A stretch of 64,000 nt of DNA from Puccinia triticina (lineage: Eukaryota; Basidiomycota; Pucciniomycetes; Pucciniales; Pucciniaceae). The stretch spans positions 5,642,001 to 5,706,000 of the forward strand of contig NC_070564.1 in the NCBI RefSeq assembly GCF_026914185.1, given 5' to 3'. Of this stretch, positions 30,687 to 41,785 are shown in pieces. Each line of letters begins with the position of its first letter. Position 1 is the stretch's first letter. The notes beneath the pieces were generated by a model. That model did no database searches. It was not told the DNA's origin and saw only the letters and a program-made list of their open reading frames with translations. A program made the position numbers and the translations under genes.

Positions 30687-33600
30687 TTATGAAAACTCGA
30701 TCCACCATTCAGGGTCTGGATCTTCCCCATCAACGGGCAACATGTATCCGATCAACAAGGGTAAAAGCACCGTGCCGATGAGCAGGAAGGCGTCGATAGC
30801 CATCAAGATCCGGTCCGAACACCGTCTCATCCACCCCCTTTCCTGCACATCCTCCGCCCACCCTCCAGACCAGTCGTCTCGAGTGTACACCCAGTCGTCT
30901 TGGTATACAAGTAAGTTAGAATGGCTCGTTTGATTATAAATAGGCCAATGAGGATTGTCGTGATCAATATCAAGTTCCATCCCAGTGACCATATCGGTAA
31001 GGTTGTTCAAACCACTGAAAAATATAGACAGCGAATGGGCTTGGGTACTCATGTCGAGTTCAGACGAGGCATTTATGGTTCGTGTTACGCACCTTTGCCA
31101 AGGGTTTGGAAGATTGTTTGAGACACCAACAGCTGATTCAACACTTTGAAGAAAATAATCGGACTCCCTATAACGATATAAAAGACAATTATAAATGGGT
31201 CGCTGTAATTTTACAAACCATATTTTACAAGACATATGGTTTGCAAACAAAATGGGTTGTAAAAATGCACAAAAGGTGCTTTTTATGCATTTTTACAACT
31301 CACCCTCCAAAAAAATGTAATGCAAAACAGAAAGTATGCAAGATTACGCTTGCAAAATACAACTCAGGGCCGGTTTAATTCAATTTTACAACACATAATT
31401 TACGCACTATATGGGTTGCAAGAAATATAATCTGTAAAACATTACTTTGACACACTTTCAAGCAATTTTGCAAACCATTCAGCCACAGCTCATTATAGTT
31501 TGCAAAAAATGTTTTGCAAAACCACAACACAGACCTAAAAAATAGAAATTTACAAACCATGGCTTGCAACCCTTGTCACAATACAGTCAACCTAAGCACC
31601 TAAATTGACATCAAGCTTATTTTTGGCTATGTGCTGTACACATAATATGGAAAAATAACAAAGAAACAGATAAAAAGGAAAAGGGGGGGAAGAATTAAAA
31701 AAAAAAACAAGACATAAATCATTTTTTTTGATCCTGCCAGACCGTCGCCTGGCTGGTATTGGCTCAGCGGGAGGGATGACCTTCAGTCAAAGTGAAGGCC
31801 TTGACAGAACTTCTTGAGTTTGAGTGTCTGGTTTGACATCTTGAGTTTGAGTTTCATCGTGATGTTTGGATCCATTCGCAATTTCTGATCGATTGAGGCC
31901 AGGATCCACAATTTCTGATTGATTGAGGGCAGGATCCAAAGTCTGATTGACAAGGTCGGATTGACCCAACTGATTAGCAAAAAAAGATTCCTCTTCCTCT
32001 AGGATATCTTCTACAATATTCGCAATCGCAGACTTGCCATCGTTGTCTTTGTCTGAATTGCTCTTGGTTTTCTTTGTTTTTCCGGTTTTTCCCAAGGTGG
32101 TGAATGTGTTATTTGGTTCTGTTGGGACCAGATGTGAAATTGATGTTGATGTGTGGGAGACATTCAAGATAGACTTCAATTCTTTGAATGGAATGTCGCC
32201 ACTTGCCCCTGGATTGTCTTCCTTTATCTTCTGAATCGCCCAATCAACATAATCCTCCTCCAAAGGGGTCCAGACCCGAGAATAGAGAAGCCAGCTTGTA
32301 TGTGGATCTGCACCTGCAATCGAACTCGGAACCCAATTGATCTGTTGAGCAAACCCATTGTTTTTGGCGTTGTTATGTAGCCAAATAGCAGTCAAGCTAC
32401 CCTTTTCAGCGGAGATGTTTGCGCTTTGCAGGACCTTACACCAGTAATGGTGATGGGCCCAGTAGCCTCGAGAGATAAGTGTGTAAGTCGCACCTCCTAC
32501 TTCCATCTTGAATGGCCAATTAGTTGTACCCATGAATTCATCCTGGAGAGCGTCGCTTCCGAAGCCAGTGGCAGTGGCCTCGAGGTGGAAATTCAGATGA
32601 AGAGGAGGAGGATTGTCCTTATCAAAAACGAGCTTCAATCGGTCAACTATGTAGTGGCAAGACGATTGTGATAATCCATAGTCCTGGAGAATAGTAATGT
32701 CTGAAGATGATATCTTTTGGAGTTTTGCCTTCTTCTTTGGCTTCGGCTTAGGTTTAGGAGAGATCTTGGTTTTTGTGCATTCTTTGCACACAAGTCCAGA
32801 GATTGATACCAAACCAGTTGTTTGCCAAGTCTCCATCAGCTTGGCAAAATCGGAGTAAGGTATACTGTTTTGGTCGAACATTCGAGGCTTGATAGTTAGC
32901 ACATGGTACATTCTGCTCGCTCGATCGGGGTGCAATTGTTGTCTATCAGGGTGGAGTTCACAAGTAAACGTTTGTCCTTCTTTGATCGAAAAAAGCTGCT
33001 TGTATTCAGGCTTCCTGTGGAGCTTGGGATCCAACAATACCTCCAAGAATCAATCACACAATGCAAAGGCACCCGGGATAAATTTGGCAGGATACTTATC
33101 GCGCAAAATATCGAAGATCATGTTTTGCCCGCGAGTCAGAGTTGATCGGATGGTGTTGCTGCCGTTCAATTCGCCAGTGGTTTGACAAGAGAAATGATGA
33201 GCAATGTGGGAGAAAAGATCATTGCCCTTTCCACTGATTCCGCGGAGCCATAACGGGTTGAAGAGGGCGAAAAGAGATTCCAATCCGGCAGCTAACCAGC
33301 AGCGATTGGCGCGCTTGGGCTTGTTGGGCGGGGCCCGGCGGTAGGATGGATAGGCGGACCAGAGATTTTTGTTGAAGTTGGTTGCATTTGGTGGCCGACC
33401 GGTATTTTTCTTCTGTTTCTTCTCGACAAGCTCGTCAGTAGTGTCTGGTGGTCTCCCATCGTTTACAAATTTCCCTTGACCACGCTTGCGCTTCTTGCCA
33501 AGCCCCAAGCTGGCGCCAACATCCTTGAGATCGTCGCCGTATTTGATTGGTATTCCGCTCATCAGTGCTTTCCAGTCGTTTTCCAGCATGTCGACGAAAG

Positions 33601-36600
33601 TGTAAAGGTCAATCATTCCAACCATGAAGCATTTTCTTCCTTCACTACAGGAGGGAAAGAGGAAATAGGTGTTATCAGAATGATTTGTAATTTTCCAATA
33701 TGATTTGTAAAGAAATAACGGACCTAAGACAATAGTAAGTCCGATGCAAGCTCTCCTGGCCATTTGTAGTATCAGGAAGTCCGTCGGGTGTGTCCTCAAG
33801 GCGTGGTTCTCGGGAAGGAAACAACAGGGCCTCAATATCTGAGACAGTCCACCAATCAAGCCACTTTCGAACCTTTGGATAACATTGACGAATAAAGTCA
33901 ACCTTCTCCTTGTGAGTTTGGCCATTTGGCTCGGCTCGGTCCAGGAGACCCATGCATGCCTTCCGGAAAGGCTCCTAATAAGATATGGCCACAAAAAAAT
34001 CAGCTGTATGCTCAATGACGGTAGAAAGAGCTGTAAAATAATTTTGCAAAAGTTGTAAAAGTACATTTGCAAATGATATTGTTTTGCAAAGTAATTTTGC
34101 AAAACAATAACATTTGCAAATGTACTTTTACAAAACACATGAATAAGAAGACTTACCTCTTGATCTACCGTTATGAGCGCCCGATTCCGCTTGACTCGCG
34201 TAATTGATTGCCAGAAATGCTCCCGGCATCCTTTCAACATGCCTTGAACCTCCTTGCGAGTCCCGTGACGAAACACTTCAATGTATGCCGATACAAAACC
34301 TTTGACTTGAGCGGTTGAGAAGTCTACCACTTGGCGTACGAGTGTATCCCGTTCGGCTGGAGTGAGAGAAGCGGACAAGAATTGCCGGAATAATGTGGCA
34401 AAGTGGATCAATCCTTATAATACTCTTCACCTAGGCCCTGCATCCAAGTCAGTTGGATTGGAATCCAACGTTGGAGTTCATCGCAAAACATCGATGTTGT
34501 TAGCAAGTATCCGTTCTCGAAGTATCGGTAAGTTACATCCGACAGAAGACCGCCTTTGTAGACTTCATTTTGCTGATTGCAAGCCAGTAAGCGATCCGAC
34601 ATCCATTTTGTTTGGAACGTAAAATGTTCTGACTGTGGCATGAACGATGAGGATATTATCCACATTCCTCGCCTGTAGATGTAGAAATTGAAAGTCTATC
34701 AGATAAAAATTAACCATTTAAAACATCAATAATGCCTAATTACTTACGCGGACCATCCAAACATGTCCAAGAGGAATTTGTCGCCAACACCAGCACCAAG
34801 TTTGTCTGGGGCTAACCCCAACTCTGCGAGTATAGTTTGGCGGTAATAAGCCAATCGATCCCTGTTGATGTAAGCCGGATGCAGCGATACGACACTGTTG
34901 AATCCAGATGCAGGATCGATCCCCTTCCCCATCTACCAAACAAGAAAGGGGAGAGGATTAGAGCTTTCCAAAATGAATTTAGATAAGATTTGATTGACAT
35001 ACCTTAAGCTTAAGAGCACCCGCTTTGGGATTTTTTTTGATCTCCGCCTTCAACTCTTCCTTTGCAATACGATCGGGCTTTTTGGCCTCTGGCCAAGGAT
35101 GAGGGTGAGTGCCCTTGTGTCTGAGGAGCCCCCATCCAGTCGGGAGGTGGTGATCAAATCGAGTCGCTACCGTGTCCGGGCAGGTTTTGTGGATGACAGT
35201 TCCTTGGCATTTGCCTGCAAGGCCTTTGCATTTCATTTTCCTGTGAACAAATGAAATGAAGGCAGAATCAGTTATCGGTTGTAAATTAATTTTGCGAGCA
35301 ATATGGGTTGTAAAAATTATTTTGCAAGCGATAATGGTATGTAAAATTTGTTTGCAAACTATACTTACTTGCTGCTGAACTTCTCTTTACCTGCTTTTCC
35401 AGTTGGTGGTGCTCCTGCCCAATTGCACAATGGGTTATCACACACAAGAGCTCCTAGGCAGAAATATCGAGAGACTTTCCAAGTACGATTGCGGCGATAA
35501 TTGACCGAGCACGTCTTCGTATATCCGACAGTACCAAAGTTGGTGATTTGTTCTCCAGGTAACCGGAGAAAAGTCGTCCTGCCATTTGGATAGATTGGGT
35601 ATCCTTGCTTGTCAAGGGTACATCCATGATCAATGTAGGTTTTGAATTGCTTGTCCATGTTGGGGAGAAACCATTCTTTTTCTTTTGATTGGCGTTTTGG
35701 TTTTGGATCAGCATCATCGGAGTCGGAGCAAGCACCATTTTCGGAATTGGAGCAATCAGCATCATCGGGGATGGAGGCAGACTCGGCTGCACTCTCAACA
35801 ATAAGTCGACGGGTTGGATTTGATTTTGGCGGGCTTGGACCGGCATCGTCATCGGAGTCGGACTCAAAGTCCTTGACATTACGATTGCAAGATTCATTGT
35901 CAGCATCATCAGACGATGTAATTCTGTATTCATCTTCATCCTCCTTCTGGGACATTGTGGAAAGGGCCGATTTTTTTGAGCGGTGTTGTGAGGATGAGGA
36001 TGAAGATTTTGAGATCTTGGGGGGCTTCGGTGACACCTTCAACTTCAACGTGGTTTTTGACGGCTTGGGGAACCTTTTGGGCGGCTGCATGGCTCTTGTG
36101 GTTGGAGAGAAAGTCAATTTTTCGGCTGCGGAAACGATTTTAGCCGGTGTAGGACTTTCTGGGATTGTTTTCGCGGGTTCTGGGACTGTTTTCGCGGGTG
36201 TAGGATTTTCTTCTGTGGAATCAGAAGTTATCGGTGGGATGAGAGATTCAATTGGAGCAATGGAGCTGATGGGGTTGGGAGGGGTGATTGGTCTCGGACT
36301 AGATGGTGGGAGGGAGCTAAGCGGGCTAGATTGAGGGAGAAAGAGTCAAGGACTAGTTTGATTCCTGTTTTTCGAATTTGTCATCTTCGTCATTGCGGGC
36401 ACTTGGGAGGTCGGATGGGCAGGCGGTGGGAATTCGAGTGAATAGGGAAAGATTTCGTGGGTTCCGACTGAATGGGGGAAGGATTTTTCGAGGTTGAGGA
36501 GGCTGCATGCCTAGTCGCTGATTTCATTATTTTGATATGTTTGTTGATTCGTGTTTTGATGTGATTGTTGAATCTTGTTGTTGGCGGGATGTTCATCCTT

Positions 36601-37508
36601 GTTGCTTGTTGATCAATTGCAAATTTCTGCATTATGTGGTGCAAAATTCTATCTCACGCTTATCAAAAGCTTTTTTACATACATACTTTTACATGACATC
36701 ATCGCTTGCAAGACTATGGTTTGTAAATATATACATTTAAGGCTTCTTATGTACTTACACATCCTACATGTGCAAGACATGCAAAGTATGGTTTGTAAAT
36801 ATCATGTGAAGGGCCTCCTGGGCCAATTTCACACACTATATTTTACAACACATTTATTTACATCCCTCAAAATTAGCATTATGGGTTGTAAAATTACATA
36901 AACCCCATGCCTCCGTAGAATTTTACATACCTCCGCTTTTACGGCACATATGTCCTGTAAAATATGATTTGTAAAAATCACTTAACCAATTATAAATGAG
37001 TAATAGTATACACGATGCAAAAGAAATTAGGGACTTGGCGATCCTTGATATTTTACATTAATAAATGTAGACGGACCGATAAACTGAAGCCAAGCTTTAA
37101 GGACCTGAAGAAGATTTCTTGGGATCTCCAGCTCAAACATTTCCTCCTATGAATTGCCAGTGCGGCCGAACAACCCAAAATGAAATGAAATGCCGGCGAA
37201 CAAGTTAATTGTGGGGTCCGAAAGGACATTATTATCATTGCTCTCTGAAAGTCTTTGGGAAGAAAACGATGTGAAATTACTCACCGTTTAAGAGGTGAAT
37301 GTTGTACGGCGAGGGATGGCTTAGTAAGGAGTAAATGGTCGGTTGGAAGTGGAGAATGTGCCGATTGGCCGAATAGATGGTTTCTGTTTTGGTGTGAATG
37401 GATGTCAGTTTGAAACGCACAGCGCGCTAAAAGATGATGTTTACGCAGGGACAGATAGACCCAGAATCTGCCTTCCTGAACCGCAGCGGCTGAGAGAAGG
37501 TGGATCAT
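30687..37508 (-). CDS. Tentative membrane-protein gene with a MULE in an intron
   Basis: Downstream exons are well formed: 31167-31093 and 31014-30687, joined by a 78-nt intron (GTGCGT to TTTCAG) in matching phase. They encode a soluble stretch with WPIYNQTSHSN and DDWSGGWAEDVQERGW, a membrane segment (ILMAIDAFLLIGTVLLPLLI) and an acidic tail. The acceptor at 31168 needs a donor of phase 2. The nearest on the far side of the MULE (31198-36987) is GTGAGT at 37284 after an open frame from an ATG at 37508, and its phase matches. That pairing, and so the N-terminus, is inference. Removing the MULE leaves an intron of about 320 nt. I do not recognise the family. Confidence 0.3.
31787..36090 (-). 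pseudogene. MULE transposase with GCM-like zinc finger and USP-like cysteine protease
   Basis: Exons at about 36090-35369, 35240-35003, 34932-34748, 34672-34157, 33974-33724 and 33644-31787, each with GT-AG ends. Order: Ser/acidic region; zinc-binding domain (CSVNYRRNRTWKVSRYFCLG, CDNPLC, CKGLAGKC, then GTHPHPWP), resembling the WRKY-GCM1 fold; MULE DDE core (SDVTYRYF near 34535, RWIPIQLTWMQG, then VVDFSTAQVKGF near 34320); a basic linker; and a USP/UCH-like peptidase with Cys in NRCWLAAGLESL near 33300, a CxxC pair (VCKECTK) and His in GYWAHHHYW near 32445. Two lesions: a frameshift near 34406-34412 and an in-frame TGA at 33052-33050 where neighbouring sense suggests Trp. The start is unsure. 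Protease identity rests on motif spacing, not on a search. Confidence 0.7.
34046..34136. repeat. Near-perfect palindrome filling a transposase intron
   Basis: Arms contain GTAAAAGTACATTTGCAAAT and its complement, and an inner pair TATTGTTTTGCAAA/TTTGCAAAACAATA, with only a few bases between. It lies in the intron 34156-33975. The intron at 35278-35358 has the same TTTTGCAA/TTGTAAAA vocabulary, as do the element's ends. Confidence 0.85.
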
Positions 37509-39457
37509 CGTCGTCGTTCTCCTGTTCTCGTTCGAGTTGATGGCTCGATTTGTGTGGGGCTGGCTTTGAGGCTGGGCCATCCGACTGGTGAAGACGAGGT
37601 CGTTCTGTTCCACTTCCCTGCCATCATCAACCAAGCCCAGCCACCCGCAAGTGCACCTCAAATCCGAACAACCAAGAACTTAGCACTACCGCCAAATGCC
37701 CATATGAAAAAAGTGTCATTTCTGCAAACAGTTTGTGCCAACCTTGACTGGTTTAATCCGAGTAGCTTGCGAGCTGGCCTAGTCGGGTCATCATCTGTAC
37801 ATGTGGCCTAGCCAACGGAACTTGAAGTCTGGCTAAGCTATAGATGGTCATCGAGGTTTGACATCAAGCAACCGCTTCGATGGCCCTGCCAGCCCCTGGC
37901 ATGACAAGTAACTGGGAGAGAGAACAAGGCCGATGCCCAGTCATATGCTGGTTCCCTCTCCATCTTGTCCATACATACGAATTCACTTGGCAACTGGTCC
38001 CCTTGGCCTAGGGATGACAATCGGGCTGCCCGGCTTCACCCTGGCAAGGCTATTGAGACATAATTTGAGCGGGCCCCTTGGTGAGGCCAATCCTCTGACC
38101 ACCCGGGGCTTTACTTAACTGGTCTCTGTCCTGAAATCTTAATTGGCGCAAAAGTGGCCCGTAGGTGGCCCGTGGTCAAACCCGCCCAATTAGCATCCCT
38201 ACCTTGGCCAACCCGAAGCAGGCCTTTTTCAGCAACCTTCTCCCTGGTCCGTATTTCTAATTTCTACGATCCCTCTTATATAAAGACACTGACAAGTACT
38301 AACGGACTCCTACCGCAGAAAAGGTTCCTCAGCTCAACAAAGACCCAATCAAAAAGGCAGCAATTTTTCACTTTGACCATCTCTCCCAGTCCCAGCACGA
38401 CCCTGGTAAGTAATTTCTTTTCACATTATTTCAATGTAATTTGAAAATATGTTTTCTGATTATGTTTCTTTGGTTCCCCCTCTTGCAGATAGGATGTTCT
38501 TTTTGATTTTCAATTTCTCTAACCTGGCCTGTTTTGCTACCCTGGTGCTGTTGTGGAAGAGTGTGTTTCTTTTTTTTGATCCTGAATTGTAATTGTATAA
38601 TAATGATAATGAATCTTCAAACAGTGCATCTGCAGTTGCAGCAGATTGTTCAGCAAAAGTTTGAGCACCCTTTTGGAAAAGGTGGAAAAGAAACAGATCA
38701 AAACCTGGATCCCCCTTTTTTTCTTGTCATTTTCTTTTCTTTCCATTTATTCTCCTTTTACTTGTCCTTTCTTTCCCTTTGCCTTTCTTTGTATATTATT
38801 TACCATTCTTTAAACCTTTTTGTACTTCTTATTTTCCTCCTTTATGTTCTTTCAACCAGTTGCCGGACCCCAAAAATAGGCAATGTGAAAACATTGCCTT
38901 TTTATGTACAAAGGGGCCCCCACCTTTTTGGTCTGGTGTGACATTCTTTCCAGCCTCTTCTTTATCTAAAAATCACATTTTTTCACAAATACATACTTAC
39001 CTTTTGCAACAAAAAAAAATCTTCCTAAACACATGAGATTCCTTTGGCCCAACATGATGAGATGAATCATCCTGAGACAGCAGAACACAATGAGTTGATG
39101 AGTTTGTGGAAGGATGAGGAAAGGCCTTCCACATCTCTGCTGCCTCAGGTAACTACCATACAAGATGTCACAGAAGCAAAGGGTGAGAGAAAGGTTTGAA
39201 GCAGAAAAAGGAAAGGAACAAAGACCAAAAACACAACATTGCAGCCTGTTGACACTTTGCCCACTGGCAACGCTGGGTCAGCTACACTATAATTAGCAAT
39301 AGTGTAGCATAGGGTAGCTTGATTCTGAAAACTAACAGGGTTCCCTATTGGCTGTTAGCAAAATCAAGCTATTTCTAACCACTACAAAGCATTGACTAAA
39401 CCCTCTATGCTGTGTTTTTCTGGCTAAAAGCGGCATAACATAGTGTAGTGTTACCGT
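37509..39457. other. Spacer with a possible promoter
   Basis: Apart from the candidate transcript at 38277-38592, I see no gene. CTACACTA/TAGTGTAG repeats at 39280-39450 also occur near 45200-45300 and 63910-64000. Confidence 0.4.
38277..38592 (+). other. Candidate transcript with TATA box, intron and 32-codon ORF
   Basis: TATATAAAG at 38277-38285, a GTAAGT donor at 38406 and a TTGCAG acceptor ending at 38488, then an ATG at 38494 opening 32 codons of very hydrophobic sequence (MFFLIFNFSNLACFATLVLL) to TAA at 38590-38592. The parts fit a small spliced gene, but could be a repeat-borne promoter. Confidence 0.2.
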
Positions 39458-40118
39458 TGTGGTACACAAAATGGGAAAAATCAAACATTTTCTCTCATAA
39501 GTATATTTCACCCATAGAAGGCTTCAAGATACAACCAAAAAGACCTCTTAATCAGATTCCACAGCCAAATTTACCCTTATTCACCTCTGGAAGCATAACT
39601 GGGGCCCTGCTGGAAGTAGACCCTCTGGACAACCTGTAGCACCCAGTCAAACCCTTGTCACACGCCTCAAGTCACCTTTCCCCAATATACACATAATTTT
39701 CCCTACTCCATTATATCTCCACTGCATATATTAGGTTGTCTTTGTTTGCTACCTGCATGAAATCATTCAGCACTGCCCCTGCAGTCTGTGCCATTGTTCT
39801 CTGCATTGTAGAACTTTCACCTCCACTTTTTTTTTGGTTTTATTGAATCACATTCCATTGTTCCCTGCATCATGCATGCACTCCTTGCATAAATTGTACA
39901 CAGCCCAGGCCAGCTAAAATCCCTCACTGGGGCTGCCCTGGAGCTAAAATCCCTCAAATTTGTCTATATAAGGAGCTCTCTCCCCATTTTTGTTCCCCAG
40001 TTTATTACTCACCAGTGATTCACTCACCACGTTGTACAACCTACAACCATACTCATGACCACCCTTACATATCAATAACAACTCTTTATATGGTGTCTCA
40101 AACAAACTCATCTTGAGC
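39458..40118 (+). repeat. LTR-like repeat copy 1
   Basis: Begins TGTGGTACACAAAATGGG. A TATATAAGGAGCTC promoter-like box lies at 39965-39978, followed by CCAGTTTATTACTCACCA. Related sequence occurs inverted at 53371-54175, 44460-44990 and 46470-46745. The 3' boundary is approximate. This is probably a solo LTR. Confidence 0.55.
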
Positions 40119-40507
40119 ATTCAACCCCTATAGAGATGGCCCCAACAAACCCATTGCGGGCACCTGCTATCCGCTGGCAGGTACCCTTCCATGGTTGGCA
40201 GGTACCCGCCAGCGTTGTGGTGCTCCATCCCAAGCCAAAAGTGGTATTTTATTATCTTCTTTTTACATATATTCATCATTACACTGCCTATTACCCCATA
40301 ACCCTTTACAAATACTGCATTATTATTTCATATTCAAATTTTACACCTCATTTCACCTATAGTCACTCATACATAGTACCCCTTTATCTTCAATGGTTCA
40401 ATAGTTATAAGGAATATAAGATATACAGAAAACCTACAGTCTTCATTAGTTACAACACTCATTTCATTAGTAACTTACTTAAATCATCACAGCACTCTCC
40501 TCTTACA

Positions 40508-41785
40508 GCAACGGTGGGTAGTTATCGCTACAGCAACGCGTAACGTAACAATAACGTAACATTTTTTGGCCGTTATCGTTATTGTTACCAGTAACGGCAG
40601 TGCAATGTTGATATCACACCAAGAGTTTTTTTTTTCGCGACGGCCGTTACTATATCTGAGCGCGTAGCGACAGACATTGGGCAAGATAACGAGCAATAAA
40701 AGGCCAAAATAGGGCCAATTTGGCCTTTTATTGCTCAATAACGTGTTATCCGCTGGATAACGCGTTACTTTACTGGTAAAGGCCTCAAAAAAAGAGGCCC
40801 ATTACGTTACGCGTGATGCTGCTGTTTGCGCGTTACTGCTAAGGATAACGGTGTGGTGATTTATATAGGCAAGCGCGGTAGAATGTCCACGCGGGGATAG
40901 CGCGGGCGGGGAATGCACAAAGCCGCTCAGGCAGAGTGCATTCTGGTGACATAAGCACTGAGGATGAGGTCAGGAAAGCACACTAGGAAAGCTTACGGAA
41001 AGTCACGCGCGGATTGGAATGCACGGATCGCGGATTTTGGATCGGGTATTTGGATTGGAGCGGAAAAGACAGGGCTGGACTGCGGTGGGACTACACACGT
41101 GGACTGGTAGCAGCGGCGCGTCAGCGGGTGAGCCATGACAGCCAGAGCGGGTTCCACCAGCGGGTGGAACCAGGGTGAAGGCGGTGGCAAGAGAACAACT
41201 GACGGGGGCTAGACAGAGGACGGTGGGAGGACAAGCGTCAGAGAGGAGCGGAGTCTGGGAGAGTGACAAGCGGGATAGCGGGCGGGGCTGGAGGACTAGT
41301 GCGGGATTGGGTGGGAACGGTGACATGCGTGGAGGGAAGGATGGGGGTGGCTCAGGGTTTTCTGCTCTCTTTGCCTCATGCAGGATCTTTATCCTATCAT
41401 TATTACCGAGTTCACTCATCATTGTACTTACAACTACGGACATACGAGAGTTATTGGGAGACTATCTGTGTTCTTATTCTTATTGGAGAGTTACTTGCAG
41501 ATTCTTGCGCTTACGAAGTGCGGAGCTTTATTCACTTGCGGATTATTAAGCTATAGATCAGGCTTGGTAGAGGAGCGCTGAAGGCTAGCGGAAAGTAGCA
41601 GTGCAGAGCCAAGTTACCGACAATCACACAGCCCGGACATCAATATTCTTGAAGAAGGTGGTCAGCGGACATTCTTCACCAGCTAACCAGCTTTCTTTCT
41701 CACAACGGCGCAAAAAGTAACGGCGGGTAGTTACTTTACAAAAATCCCGCAGATATTGTCAAGTAAATTAACTACCCACCGTTGC
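40508..41785. mobile_element. Terminal-inverted-repeat element (1.28 kb)
   Basis: 17-bp perfect ends GCAACGGTGGGTAGTTA and complement, flanked by TTACA at 40503-40507 and 41786-41790. The left third is dense in GTAACG/CGTTAC motifs and contains an 18-bp-arm hairpin (40691-40736, arm GAGCAATAAAAGGCCAAA). No coding region. The family is unknown. Confidence 0.7.

Larger units (their letters stand above)
31198..36987 (-). mobile_element. MULE-type DNA transposon, 5.8 kb
   Basis: Flanked by an 11-bp direct repeat AATTATAAATG (31187-31197 and 36988-36998), within the 8-11 bp expected for MULEs. Ends begin GGT and share TTTTACAAAYCATATTTTAC and GACATATG in inverted orientation. Both terminal regions (31198-31570 and about 36600-36987) are packed with TTTTGCAAA and TTGTAAAA motifs. 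The internal gene codes for a transposase on the minus strand. Confidence 0.85.

Noticed and set aside
41003..41443. 146-codon frame within the 40.5-41.8 kb element
   Set aside because: Pro/Ser-rich without motifs; not conserved evidence for a transposase.
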